DNA of 64,000 nt from Halarcobacter bivalviorum (GTDB taxonomy: Bacteria; Campylobacterota; Campylobacteria; Campylobacterales; Arcobacteraceae). The notes beneath the pieces were generated by a model. It was given only the letters and a program-made list of their open reading frames with translations, did not search any database and was not told the origin of the DNA. The stretch lies in the NCBI RefSeq assembly GCF_003346815.1, contig NZ_CP031217.1:620001-684000 (forward strand), in the 5' to 3' direction. Position numbers and translations under genes: made by a program. Within the stretch, counting starts at the first letter, position 1. Each line of letters opens with the position of its first letter. This document shows positions 1-9,680 of this stretch, piece by piece.

Positions 1-12
1 GGTAGATAACTA

Positions 13-630
13 ATGGATAAAAAAGGTGCTATTTTAATTCTTTCAGGACCTAGTGGTTGTGGAAAGTCAACACTTTTAAAAAAAGTTTATGAAAATATTG
101 AAGATTACTATTTCTCTATTTCTACAACAACAAGAGAACCAAGAGAGGGTGAACAAAATGGTGTTGACTATTTCTTTGTAAGAAAAGAGGATTTTGAAGA
201 AGATATTAAAAATGGTCAATTTTTAGAGTGGGCAGAAGTTCATGGAAATTACTATGGAACTTCGTTAAAACCAATAAAAGAGGCTTTATCAGAAGGTAAA
301 TTAGTGATTTTTGATATTGATGTTCAAGGACATGAAATAGTAAGAAAAAAACTAGAAAAAGTAGTTACCTCTGTATTTATTACAACACCATCTTTAGATG
401 AGTTAGAAAGAAGATTAACTAATAGAGATACAGATACAAGTGCTGTAATTGCTAGAAGAATTGAAAATGCAAAATATGAAATCAAATCATTTCAAAAGTA
501 TGATTATTTTATTGAAAATGATGATTTAGAAAAAGCAAGTAATGAGCTAATCTCTATTGCAAAAATAGCTAGAATAAAATCTAAGCTATTTGACAAAGAT
601 GAGTTAATTAAGAACTGGTTAGGAAACTAG
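13..630 (+). CDS. gmk: Guanylate kinase
   Basis: This enzyme phosphorylates GMP to GDP with ATP, in purine nucleotide metabolism in the cytoplasm. The P-loop GPSGCGKST lies at residues 12-20 and the GMP-binding segment TTREPREGEQNGVDY follows at about 39-53, both typical of the family. The length of 205 aa is the usual one for a complete guanylate kinase. It starts with ATG and ends two bases before the stop of the convergent regulator at 633. Identification is certain. Confidence 0.97.
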   Translation: MDKKGAILILSGPSGCGKSTLLKKVYENIEDYYFSISTTTREPREGEQNGVDYFFVRKEDFEEDIKNGQFLEWAEVHGNYYGTSLKPIKEALSEGKLVIFDIDVQGHEIVRKKLEKVVTSVFITTPSLDELERRLTNRDTDTSAVIARRIENAKYEIKSFQKYDYFIENDDLEKASNELISIAKIARIKSKLFDKDELIKNWLGN

Positions 631-632
631 TC

Positions 633-2255
633 TTAATTAATCTGATCAAAACTTAAAGGTGCATCGAAGTAGTACCCTTGGCAGTAATCAACTCCAATTT
701 CTTTAATTTGATTATAAATTTCTTCACTTGAAACAAACTCTGCAACTGTTGCAAAACCGAATCTCTTAGCAAATTCTGTAATTGTTTTTACAATAATTTT
801 TTGATTTTCTGATGAATCAATATTTTTAATTAAACTACCATCTATTTTTACATATGAAATTTTTAAATTTACTAGCATATTAAAGTTTGAGTATCCAGCT
901 CCAAAGTCATCAACCCCAACATTACAACCATAAGATTTTACTTTTTCAATAAATTTAAATACTTCAGAAAAATCTGAAATCTCTTCTGATTCTAAAATTT
1001 CAAATTCTAAAAGATGTGCATGTTCTTTATTCTCTTCTATAACAGAGTAAATATAAGACATAGTATTATCACTTGCAATATCTTCAAAAGAGATATTTAC
1101 AGCTACTCTTTTTGCTTTTTTAATAATTAAATTAAAAGCCTCATTAATCATAATTTTTATGATATTAGGATAAAGCTTAGCTTTTTTTGCAATATCTAAA
1201 AATTGAAATGGACTAACAACAGTTCCATCATCTTCTATATATCTTATAAGTGCTTCATATTTATATACTTCTTTTGTCTGAGTATTTACAATTGGTTGAA
1301 AATACCCTCTAAAGTTATCATTTTTAACACCATTTTTAATCTTTTTAATCCATTTGATATTCTCTTCAAATGATTCTTGAATATTAAATGAATCATCATA
1401 AATAAGAATTGGTTCAAATTTTCTTCTTGCATAAGAGACAACTCTTTGTGCATATTTATAGGCATTGGCATTTTCACTTTTTGCAATACCAATTGTGATA
1501 TTTAAATCAATCTCATGTTCATCGATATAAACAGGATCTTCTTCTATATAATTTTCAAAACTTTTACATAGTTCATATAGGTCTTGAACATCTGTATTAA
1601 ATTCATTCGCTACAACTAAAAACTTATCAGCTTCAATTCTGTAAATTCTAAAATCTTCTTTATTAAAAAACTTTCTTAATGAATCAGCAAATTCAATTAA
1701 TACTTTATCTCCATTTGTTTCACCAAAAAGGTCATTAATAGTAGAAAATTTATCTATATTAATCATTGCCATTAGACCTTGCTCTGTTATCTCAAGATCT
1801 TTTTTTAGTTTATTTCTATTAGGAAGATGAGTTAAGTTATCAACATATAAATCTTTTAATTCATGGTACAGTAATGATTGACTCATTAGTTGAAGAAGTT
1901 TTTTCATATCAATAGGTTTTAATACATATTTATCAACACCTATATCAATTGCTTCTAATAAATATTCTGTATTTGAAAAAGCAGTAGCTACGATAATTGG
2001 AATGTTTGGATTGATTTTTTTAATCTCTCTAATCATTTCAAGGCCATTCATAATAGGCATATTTACATCAGTAATAATAATATCTATTTCTGATTCATGT
2101 TCTTTAAAAAGTTCTAACCCTTGCGCACCATTTTCAGCAACAAGTTGTTTTTTGGTAAAGCCTTTTAAGATATTAAGTGTTATTTCTCGTAATGCAGCTT
2201 CGTCCTCCGCATAAAGAATTGTTATATTTTTTAAAATTGCGACATTTTCTATCAT
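633..2255 (-). CDS. Response regulator with degenerate GGDEF and EAL phosphodiesterase domain
   Basis: The protein has three parts. A receiver domain spans residues 8-125, with acidic pocket E17/D18, phospho-acceptor D63 and K113. A GGDEF-like domain spans about 140-295. An EAL domain spans about 310-540. The cyclase signature is reduced to EADKF at 208-212, so it probably does not make c-di-GMP. The EAL domain keeps EALIR (334-338), DDFGAGYS (from 449), the K of VKIDGS and an AEF motif, so hydrolysis of c-di-GMP is likely. No membrane segment is seen. It is divergent from ccoI across an intergenic region with an imperfect inverted repeat. The kinase that controls it is not evident. Confidence 0.9.
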   Translation of the reverse strand: MIENVAILKNITILYAEDEAALREITLNILKGFTKKQLVAENGAQGLELFKEHESEIDIIITDVNMPIMNGLEMIREIKKINPNIPIIVATAFSNTEYLLEAIDIGVDKYVLKPIDMKKLLQLMSQSLLYHELKDLYVDNLTHLPNRNKLKKDLEITEQGLMAMINIDKFSTINDLFGETNGDKVLIEFADSLRKFFNKEDFRIYRIEADKFLVVANEFNTDVQDLYELCKSFENYIEEDPVYIDEHEIDLNITIGIAKSENANAYKYAQRVVSYARRKFEPILIYDDSFNIQESFEENIKWIKKIKNGVKNDNFRGYFQPIVNTQTKEVYKYEALIRYIEDDGTVVSPFQFLDIAKKAKLYPNIIKIMINEAFNLIIKKAKRVAVNISFEDIASDNTMSYIYSVIEENKEHAHLLEFEILESEEISDFSEVFKFIEKVKSYGCNVGVDDFGAGYSNFNMLVNLKISYVKIDGSLIKNIDSSENQKIIVKTITEFAKRFGFATVAEFVSSEEIYNQIKEIGVDYCQGYYFDAPLSFDQIN

Positions 2256-2275
2256 TAAGACTTACTCCATATATA

Positions 2276-2321
2276 TTACGATATAATATTATACTATATA
2301 TTAGATGAATATTATACGTAA
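2276..2321. promoter_or_regulatory. Imperfect inverted repeat in the divergent RR/ccoI promoter region
   Basis: TTACGATATAATATT (2276-2290) and AATATTATACGTAA (2308-2321) are inverted copies that differ by one bulged base. They sit between the divergent starts of the EAL regulator (2255) and ccoI (2352), and TATAAT-like boxes lie inside the arms. This could be an operator overlapping both promoters. The AT-rich arms make a chance match possible, and only the TTACG/CGTAA ends carry much information. Confidence 0.35.
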
Positions 2322-2351
2322 GAAATATATAATATTATTTTAGGAAATTTA

Positions 2352-4790
2352 GTGTCAAAGATAAAATGCGATCACTGTCATTTAGAGTTTGATGATAGTG
2401 TAATGATAAAAGAAAACAGTTTGAATTTTTGCTGTAAAGGTTGTCAAGGTGTTTATCATCTTTTAAAAGATGATGGCTTAGACTCTTTTTATGATAAGCT
2501 AGGAAATAAAACTATTACTCCTCCTATTGAAGTAGATGATGATATAAATAGATTTGATACTAAAAGTTTTGAAGAGATGTTTATTACTACAAATAGTGAT
2601 GGTTTTAAAGAGATTGATTTAATCATTGAAGGTATTCATTGTGCTGCTTGTATTTGGCTAAATGAGAAAGTACTTTATAATACAGATGGCATAGTAAGTG
2701 CTGAAATTAACTTTACAAATAATAAAGCAAAAATAGTATGGAATGATGATACTGTTAAATTATCTGATGTTATTAGAAAAATAAGAAGTATTGGATATAA
2801 CGCATATGCTTATGATGCTAGTGTTGCTGATGAACAAGCAGTAAAAGCAAAAAGAGATTATTTTATTCGTATGATGGTTGCAGTTTTTGCAAGTATGAAT
2901 ATTATGATGCTTTCTGTGGCAAAATATACTGGTTTCTTTACTGGAATGGATGAAGAGATTAGAACTTATGTTCATTTAGGGGAGTTTATTCTTGCAACTC
3001 CTGTTCTTTTTTATTCGGGATGGATATTTTTCCGTGGTGCATACTATGGTTTAAAAAATCGTATTTTAAATATGGACTTTTTAGTTAGTTCTGGAGCTTC
3101 TTTAACTTATATTTATTCACTTTTTATTCTTTTTGGAGCAAAAGGAGAGAGTTATTTTGATTCTGTTGCAATGATTATAACCTTTGTTCTTGTTGGAAAA
3201 TACTTAGAAGTAATCGGTAAAAAAAGTGCAGTAGATACTCTTGACAAAATTAAAGGAACACTACCATTAGAAGCTACAATTGTAGATAATGGAGTTAAAA
3301 AATCAATACCTTTAAATAGTATCAAAGTAGGGGATATTATAGAGTTAAGATCAGGTGAAAAAGTTTGTATTGATGGTTTAATAACTAGTGGAGAGGGAAA
3401 TTTTGACGAGTCAAGCTTAACAGGAGAATCTTTACCTGTATATAAAAAGATAGGTCAAAAAGTATTTAGTGGTACTATTAATAGTGATAGTGTTATTAGA
3501 TATGAAGCTATAAAAACTTATAAAGATTCAACTTTAAACTCTATTGTGACACTTCTTGAAGATTCACTAAGTTCTAAACCACAAATTGAACATAAAGCAA
3601 ATGAGGTTTCAAAAGGTTTTACTCTTACTATTCTTTCTTTATCTTTACTTACTTTTTTAGTTTGGTATTTTTTGGGAATAGATTTAGGTTTTGATTATGA
3701 GGGAACTAATCATTTTGAAAAATCATTTATTGTTGCAATTTCAGTAATTGTAATAGCTTGTCCTTGTGCTTTAGCTCTTGCTACACCAATTGCAAGTTTA
3801 GTTGGTATCTCAGAACTTGCAAAAAAAGGTCTTTTATTTAAAGAAGCAAAATATATTGAGTCTATGGCTAAAGCTGATACTTTAGTCTTGGATAAAACAG
3901 GAACAATTACAAAAGGTGAATTAAAAGTTAAAAAGATGAGAATCTTAGATGATAATATTCATAAACTAAATCTTTTATATTCACTTTTAGATTCTTCAAA
4001 TCATCCAGTTTCTAAATCAGTAAAAAAACATTTAGAGAAGAAATTTAGCCTTTTAAATAAAGAGATTTTTGATGTAAAAACTATAGAAGCAAAAGGAATA
4101 AATGCTAAATATAAAAATGTTGATGGTAAACTATTTCATCTTTTGGGTGGAAACATTGAATTATTAAGAGAAAATAATATTAGTTATAAATTTGATTCTT
4201 CAAATACAGTTTATTTATTTGCTATAAATAGAAGAGTTATTGCAACTTTTGAATTAGTTGATGAGATAAAAGAAGGTGCAAAAGAGCTTATTGAAGATGC
4301 TTATAATAATGGTTTAGAAGTTGTAATGCTAACAGGGGATAATGAAAGTGTTGCCTCTAAAGTTGCTTCTAAAGTAGGAATTAAAAATTTTGTTGCAGAA
4401 ATTAACCCTATAGAAAAAGCAAAATATATTGAGAGTTTAAAAGAAAAAGGAAAAGTTGTAATTATGGCAGGAGATGGAATAAATGATTCTATTGCTTTAG
4501 CTAAATCAGATGTGGCTATAGCAATGGGTAATTCTTCTGATATTACGATTTCTGTTTCAGATATAGTTTTACTAAATAACTCTTTAGAGAGTTTGTTAAA
4601 AGCCTTTAAAATTTCAAGAAGAACATATAAATTTATAAAACAGAATCTTACTTTATCTTTAGTATATAATGCAATTACTATACCTTTAGCTATGGCTGGA
4701 TTTGTAATACCTTTAGTTGCAGCTTTATCAATGAGTTTAAGTTCACTGTTAGTGGTTGCAAATTCTATGAGAATTAAACAAAAAGATTAA
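2352..4790 (+). CDS. ccoI: Copper-type P1B ATPase for cbb3 oxidase assembly
   Basis: This is a heavy-metal transporting P-type ATPase of 812 aa. An N-terminal cysteine cluster (C6, C9, C27, C28, C31) precedes a heavy-metal-associated domain with CAAC at 97-100. Membrane segments follow, with the CPC metal-transport motif at 470-472, the phosphorylation site DKTGT from 514 and the hinge motif GDGINDS near 707. The N-terminal cysteine cluster and the adjacent ccoS point to the CcoI/FixI type, which supplies copper for cytochrome cbb3 oxidase. The start is GTG with a GGAAATTTA stretch in front. The structural ccoNOQP genes are not in the window. Confidence 0.93.
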   Translation: MSKIKCDHCHLEFDDSVMIKENSLNFCCKGCQGVYHLLKDDGLDSFYDKLGNKTITPPIEVDDDINRFDTKSFEEMFITTNSDGFKEIDLIIEGIHCAACIWLNEKVLYNTDGIVSAEINFTNNKAKIVWNDDTVKLSDVIRKIRSIGYNAYAYDASVADEQAVKAKRDYFIRMMVAVFASMNIMMLSVAKYTGFFTGMDEEIRTYVHLGEFILATPVLFYSGWIFFRGAYYGLKNRILNMDFLVSSGASLTYIYSLFILFGAKGESYFDSVAMIITFVLVGKYLEVIGKKSAVDTLDKIKGTLPLEATIVDNGVKKSIPLNSIKVGDIIELRSGEKVCIDGLITSGEGNFDESSLTGESLPVYKKIGQKVFSGTINSDSVIRYEAIKTYKDSTLNSIVTLLEDSLSSKPQIEHKANEVSKGFTLTILSLSLLTFLVWYFLGIDLGFDYEGTNHFEKSFIVAISVIVIACPCALALATPIASLVGISELAKKGLLFKEAKYIESMAKADTLVLDKTGTITKGELKVKKMRILDDNIHKLNLLYSLLDSSNHPVSKSVKKHLEKKFSLLNKEIFDVKTIEAKGINAKYKNVDGKLFHLLGGNIELLRENNISYKFDSSNTVYLFAINRRVIATFELVDEIKEGAKELIEDAYNNGLEVVMLTGDNESVASKVASKVGIKNFVAEINPIEKAKYIESLKEKGKVVIMAGDGINDSIALAKSDVAIAMGNSSDITISVSDIVLLNNSLESLLKAFKISRRTYKFIKQNLTLSLVYNAITIPLAMAGFVIPLVAALSMSLSSLLVVANSMRIKQKD

Positions 4791-4802
4791 TGGGATAAAA
4801 AA

Positions 4803-5030
4803 ATGATAAATGATACTTTATTAATGATGTTAATTGTTGGACTTGTTGTATCTTTTGCTATTTTAGCAGTATTTATTTGGGGTGCAAAAGGCGGTCAATT
4901 TGATGATAGTAGAAAAATGATGGATGGATTACTTTTTGATGGTACAGATGATTTAAATGATGCTATTAAAAAAGAGGAAAAAGTAAAAAAAGCAAAAGAG
5001 GATAAAAAAAGTGAATCATCAAAAAAATGA
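4803..5030 (+). CDS. ccoS: cbb3-type cytochrome oxidase assembly protein CcoS
   Basis: This small protein of 75 aa has one N-terminal membrane segment (about residues 5-28), then the FIWGAKGGQFDD stretch typical of CcoS, and a charged lysine/glutamate-rich tail. CcoS is needed for cofactor insertion into cbb3 oxidase. It begins 12 bases after ccoI and is surely cotranscribed with it. The stop codon lies within the right arm of a terminator hairpin. Confidence 0.92.
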   Translation: MINDTLLMMLIVGLVVSFAILAVFIWGAKGGQFDDSRKMMDGLLFDGTDDLNDAIKKEEKVKKAKEDKKSESSKK

Positions 5031-5039
5031 TTCACTTTT
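5007..5039. terminator. Bidirectional terminator between ccoS and cytochrome c
   Basis: AAAAGTGAATCAT (5007-5019) pairs perfectly with ATGATTCACTTTT (5027-5039), giving a 13-bp stem and a 7-base loop. A-runs and T-runs on either side let it work for ccoS on the plus strand and the cytochrome gene on the minus strand. It overlaps the ccoS stop codon. Confidence 0.8.
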
Positions 5040-5056
5040 AATAAATAAAAAGCTAA

Positions 5057-5335
5057 TTAGAACGCAGCAATTTGCTTAGCTAAATCTTCAATATCAGCAT
5101 CAGAAAGTCTTGCAACTTGACCTTTCATAACACCTTTCATTGGTCCACCATAAGAACCATCTTTGTAACCTTTTAATGCAGCAACAGTTTTTTCAACTGG
5201 CCAACCTTTAATTACAGCAGATTTTCCTAAAGCAGGTTTTTCAGCAGCAGCTCCGTGACATCCAGCACATGGTGCCCAGTTTGCAGCCATTAAAGACGCA
5301 GCAGCAATCATTGTTCCTAAAACAATCTTTTTCAT
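5057..5335 (-). CDS. Small periplasmic c-type cytochrome
   Basis: The product is 92 aa, with a signal peptide (MKKIVLGTMIAAASLMAA) and a mature class I monoheme cytochrome of about 74 residues. The heme motif is CAGCH near residues 23-27. The methionines of the MKGVMKGQ segment are candidate axial ligands. Comparable small cytochromes of this phylum are thought to carry electrons in the periplasm to terminal oxidases, and the convergent ccoIS genes fit that. An AAGGAG ribosome site precedes the ATG. The electron partners cannot be told from the sequence. Confidence 0.9.
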   Translation of the reverse strand: MKKIVLGTMIAAASLMAANWAPCAGCHGAAAEKPALGKSAVIKGWPVEKTVAALKGYKDGSYGGPMKGVMKGQVARLSDADIEDLAKQIAAF

Positions 5336-5510
5336 TTATTCTCCTTAATTATAAAAGAATAAATTTTAGCAATTTATTCTTTTATTTAACTTATAAATTT
5401 CTTTAATATTTGATTATCTTCTTATTAAATATTATAACTTAGGATAATATTTCTTATGATTTTTATTCTAATTGTTTACAAATTACATTTCTCTCACTAT
5501 TCAATAAAAG

Positions 5511-8456
5511 CTATAAGATAGCTTTTATTGAGATAAGAAGAGGATTAAAGATATCTTCATACTCTTTTTTAGATAATTTAGGGTTTTCAAGTTTTTCTAA
5601 TAAAGAACAAATCTCATCTAAGGCAAGATTTAAACAAGAATTCTTTATATAATGTGCTTTTTGTGATATTGCTTCTTTATCATCTGCTTTTATTTTATCT
5701 TCTAATTCTTGCATATCTTGTAGAATATCTTTTTTAAATTTGTTTATTATTAGTATTGCTATATTTTCTGATACTCCTAATTTATCTATTATTTTAGTCA
5801 TATCTATTTCTTCTTTTTTTATCTCTTCTTCCTCTTTTTTAGGAAGGTATTTATCAAAAATCTTTTTTAACTCTTCTGTATTAATTGGTTTACTTAGATA
5901 ATCATTCATTCCTAAGTTAAGAAATCTCTCTTTATCTCCTTTTATTGCATTTGCTGTTAAGGCTATTATTGGTGTTTGTTTTAAGAGTTTCTCTTCTTCA
6001 TATATTCTTATTTGTTTAAAACTTTCTACTCCATCTAAGATTGGCATATTTATATCCATTAAGATTAAATCATATGAGTTATTTTTATACTCTTCTAGGG
6101 TTTTTAATCCATTCTCTTGTATTGAGTATTCTATATTCATACTATCTAAGATATAAGAGATTAATTCTTGATTTGCTTCATTATCTTCTGCTACTAATAC
6201 TTTTGCTTTATAGTTTGTTTTTATCTCTTCTTGTACTGTTTTTCTTTGTTTTGTTTTTCTTAGTAACTCTTGTAAAGAATCATTTACTTTTGATGCATAA
6301 AAGGGTAATACTAAAGCAAGTTCATTTGCTCTTACTTCGAACTCTTTTATCTCATTTTCATGTTCAAAAAGAATTAAGATTGGTATATCTTTATACTCTT
6401 CTCTCATTCTATTTAGATTCTCTTTTGTTTTATCACAAGAGCAGATTAGAATATCTGGTTTCTCACCTTCTTTTGTGATAGTTCCAAAGATATTTAGGTA
6501 TCTTTTTATATAGTGATATAAATCACTATCTTCTTTTGTTACTTTAAATTTCAATTGATTTAAAAAGCTTTTTGAGATATGTAGATTATCATCACAACTC
6601 TCTAATTCTAATTCAAAATAGAATTTACTTCCTTTTTGTTCTTCACTCTCTACTTTTAAAGTTGATCCTAAAGCTTGTACTATGTGAGAGCAGATACTTA
6701 GACCTAAACCTGTCCCTTCATATTCTCTATTTGATTTATTATCTACTTGTACGAAAGGTTTAAAGATATTATCTACTTTCTCTTTTGCTATTCCTATTCC
6801 GGTATCTTCTATTTCAAATCTTATTTTGCTTTTATTATTCTTTTCTTCTATAAGAGTTATATTTAAAGATACTTTCCCTTTTTCTGTAAACTTTATTGCA
6901 TTTGCTAGAAGGTTTGATAATACTTGTCTTAATCTTACTCCATCTGTATATACACATAATGGTATTTTATGGTCTATGTTAAAGATTAGGCTTATATGTT
7001 TTTGACTTGCTCTTTTTGAAAAGAGTTCTACTACATGTTCACTTATAAAATATAAGTCATTTTTTTCTATTGAAATCTCAAAGTTTCCACTCTCTATTTT
7101 GCTTATGTCTAGAATATCATTTATTATTGCTAATAATGAGCTTGCACTTGTTTGGATTATTTGTGCTTGTTTCTTATTTTCTACTGTTAACTCTTTTGAA
7201 TTACTTAGTATCTCTGAAAATCCTATTATTGCATTTAATGGTGTTCTTATCTCATGGCTCATATTTGCTAAGAATGTTGATTTCGCTTCATCCGCTTTTT
7301 GTGCTTTTAATTGAGCATCTACAATATCAGTAACATCTAACCTTATAGCCAAGAACTCTTCAATTTCATCTTGATAATTTAAAATAGGAACAATAGTTGA
7401 AGCTACATAATAAGCACTTCCATCTTTTGCTCTATTTTTAATTTGACCTTTCCAAACTTTTTTATCTAAAATTGTTTTCCATAAATCTTCAAAAACCTCT
7501 TTTGGCATATCTTTATCTCTTACGATATTGTGGTTTTTCCCAATAAGTTCTTCTTCTTTATATTTAGATATTTTTATAAATTCGTCATTTACAAAAGTGA
7601 TGATTCCTTTTTTATCTGTTTTTGAAACAATAGCACTAGAATCAACTGCTTTTTTATATTGATTTAGAAGTTTTACTGTATTTTGTAAAGTTTGAGTTCT
7701 ATCTTCTACTTTTTCTTCTAGTTTTCTTTTTGCATTTCTATGCTCTTTTTGTCTTTCAATTGAAACAACTGTATAGTGAACTCCTAAAATTAAGATAATT
7801 CCAATAAGAGAAGAGATTATTAAAATAATTTGATGACTTGTTAATAAAAAACTATTTTGCACAGGAATAGATACTTCAATAACTCCTCTAACATCTCCAA
7901 GTTTCCAATCATTTTTAGGAGTGTCAACTCTTGTATTATGGCAAGTTACACAAGATTGGTCATAAAATATATCTGCGATAGCTACTTTAAAAACTTTTTG
8001 ACCATTTTCTTCTATAGTTTTTCTAAAAATATCTGTAGGGTTTTTTATTAAGTAACTTAAAGACTCTTTTTCATAATCGCTTAGTACTCTGTCTTTTCTA
8101 TTTGGAAAAGGATAATTACTATACATTTTTATAATCATCTCTTTTTCTGTAATAAGATTACTTAAATCATGAACTAAAGTTGCAGGAAGAGGAATAACCC
8201 CTTTTTTATCATCATGGTTATAATTTATCTCTAATGAGCTAAACTCTTTTACTTCATCAATAATATGTGAAGTATAATAGCTTCTTACTTTTTTTAAAGT
8301 ATTAACCATTTGAATTGATTGTTTAGTCATCTCTTCAATTTTATTTTTATTTGAAAACTCAGGTAAAATAAAAGTAACTAAATATACTAAAATTAAACCA
8401 ATTACTAATATTGGGCCAATATATGGATTAAAAAAAAGGCTGAAAAGTTTTTTCAT
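5511..8456 (-). CDS. Hybrid histidine kinase with periplasmic heme-c type sensor domain
   Basis: The protein is 981 aa. Membrane segments at about 13-33 and 208-228 enclose a periplasmic region resembling the DUF3365/Tll0287 family, with the heme c attachment motif CVTCH at 169-173. A PAS domain follows (about 265-385), then a HisKA domain with H401 in SHEIRTPLN, an ATPase domain, a receiver domain with D801 and a C-terminal Hpt domain with H935 in KAHYIKNS. All phosphorelay residues are present. Its likely partner is the HD-GYP regulator whose stop lies 5 bases upstream of this start. Sensing of redox state or a gas through heme is an inference from CxxCH. Confidence 0.9.
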   Translation of the reverse strand: MKKLFSLFFNPYIGPILVIGLILVYLVTFILPEFSNKNKIEEMTKQSIQMVNTLKKVRSYYTSHIIDEVKEFSSLEINYNHDDKKGVIPLPATLVHDLSNLITEKEMIIKMYSNYPFPNRKDRVLSDYEKESLSYLIKNPTDIFRKTIEENGQKVFKVAIADIFYDQSCVTCHNTRVDTPKNDWKLGDVRGVIEVSIPVQNSFLLTSHQIILIISSLIGIILILGVHYTVVSIERQKEHRNAKRKLEEKVEDRTQTLQNTVKLLNQYKKAVDSSAIVSKTDKKGIITFVNDEFIKISKYKEEELIGKNHNIVRDKDMPKEVFEDLWKTILDKKVWKGQIKNRAKDGSAYYVASTIVPILNYQDEIEEFLAIRLDVTDIVDAQLKAQKADEAKSTFLANMSHEIRTPLNAIIGFSEILSNSKELTVENKKQAQIIQTSASSLLAIINDILDISKIESGNFEISIEKNDLYFISEHVVELFSKRASQKHISLIFNIDHKIPLCVYTDGVRLRQVLSNLLANAIKFTEKGKVSLNITLIEEKNNKSKIRFEIEDTGIGIAKEKVDNIFKPFVQVDNKSNREYEGTGLGLSICSHIVQALGSTLKVESEEQKGSKFYFELELESCDDNLHISKSFLNQLKFKVTKEDSDLYHYIKRYLNIFGTITKEGEKPDILICSCDKTKENLNRMREEYKDIPILILFEHENEIKEFEVRANELALVLPFYASKVNDSLQELLRKTKQRKTVQEEIKTNYKAKVLVAEDNEANQELISYILDSMNIEYSIQENGLKTLEEYKNNSYDLILMDINMPILDGVESFKQIRIYEEEKLLKQTPIIALTANAIKGDKERFLNLGMNDYLSKPINTEELKKIFDKYLPKKEEEEIKKEEIDMTKIIDKLGVSENIAILIINKFKKDILQDMQELEDKIKADDKEAISQKAHYIKNSCLNLALDEICSLLEKLENPKLSKKEYEDIFNPLLISIKAIL

Positions 8457-8461
8457 TTATA

Positions 8462-9502
8462 TTATTCCTGGAATGAATCGTGAATATCTTTGATTTTATC
8501 AATATTTTTTATAAATAATTCTACAATTTTGGGGTCAAAGTGTTTTCCACTCTCTTCTTTTAATAGATTTATAGCTTTTTCAAAAGGCCAAGCTTCTTTA
8601 TAAGGTCTATATGAGGTTAAAGCATCAAAAACGTCAACTACTGCAACAATTCTTCCATAAATATGAATATCTTCTGCTTGTAAGCCTTTTGGGTACCCTG
8701 TCCCATTAAATTTTTCATGATGAGTTAAAGCTATTATTGCACCAGCTTGTAAAAATTCACTTTGTGAGTCTTTAAGAATATCATAACCTATTTGAGCATG
8801 TTCTTTCATTCTTTCAAACTCAGCTTCATCTAGTTTTGCTGGTTTTAAAAGAATTTTATCTTCTATTCCAACTTTTCCTAAATCATGAAAAGGTGAAGCA
8901 TAAAACATTAATTCTTGCTCTTTTTCATCTAAACCATACTCTTGAGCAATAAGTTTTGAATAGTGAGCAACTCGTGCAACATGAGAAGCGGTTTCAGGAT
9001 CTTTATATTCGGCTGCTTTTCCTAAAATATTTAGAGTTTCATGCTCTCTTTTGATTAGTTTTTCTGTGGCTTTTTTAACTTCTTCTTCTAATAATTTAGC
9101 CCTATCTTCAATTAAAAGTCTATTTTGATAGCTTATTAAAAGATTTGTAACTCTTGCTTTAAATAGTACAGAATTAACGGGTTTACTTAAAAAGTCATTT
9201 ACTCCTGCTTTAAATGCATCTTTATGAATAGTTTCATCATCTCCTGCTGCTGTTACCATTACAATAGGAACTTTATCATTTTGTCTTCTAAATTCTTTAA
9301 TAAATTCTATACCATCAAGATTTGGCATCATATAATCAATTACTATCAAGTCTACATGATTTTGTAAAACATGCATTAGTGCTTCAAGTGGGTCTGAAAA
9401 ACTTTTTACTTTTAAGTTCATCTCCTCACAAATAGCTTCTATTAATAATAAATTATTTTCATTGTCATCAATTGATACAATTTGCAAGTTTTCAAAATCC
9501 AT
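8462..9502 (-). CDS. Response regulator with HD-GYP phosphodiesterase domain
   Basis: The product is 346 aa. The N-terminal receiver domain has D12/D13 and phospho-acceptor D56. A short coiled linker leads to an HD-GYP domain with HVARVAHYS, HDLGKVGI, HAQIGYDIL, HHEKFNGTGYPKG and DALTSYRPYK, so the metal ligands and the GYP signature are intact. HD-GYP proteins hydrolyse c-di-GMP. It is the first gene of a two-gene unit with the downstream hybrid kinase, suggesting that the kinase controls its activity. Confidence 0.92.
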   Translation of the reverse strand: MDFENLQIVSIDDNENNLLLIEAICEEMNLKVKSFSDPLEALMHVLQNHVDLIVIDYMMPNLDGIEFIKEFRRQNDKVPIVMVTAAGDDETIHKDAFKAGVNDFLSKPVNSVLFKARVTNLLISYQNRLLIEDRAKLLEEEVKKATEKLIKREHETLNILGKAAEYKDPETASHVARVAHYSKLIAQEYGLDEKEQELMFYASPFHDLGKVGIEDKILLKPAKLDEAEFERMKEHAQIGYDILKDSQSEFLQAGAIIALTHHEKFNGTGYPKGLQAEDIHIYGRIVAVVDVFDALTSYRPYKEAWPFEKAINLLKEESGKHFDPKIVELFIKNIDKIKDIHDSFQE

Positions 9503-9680
9503 AAAAAAGCCTTTAATTAATAAAAAATCTTTTTATTTTATAGTTATATAACTTAATATTATATTTCTACATAGGTCAGAAAAGTATCAAAAGTGTAATA
9601 TAAATATAGAGAGAATTATTTTAATATAAAAAAATAAAGAGATAAAAAGATAAAATTAGAAAAAAATTAAAGGATTTATC

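Noticed and set aside
6041-7333. Long plus-strand frames opposite the hybrid kinase
   Set aside because: Their products are leucine- and tyrosine-rich low-complexity chains, as expected from the complement of lysine-, glutamate- and serine-rich codons. They have no ribosome sites or family signs.
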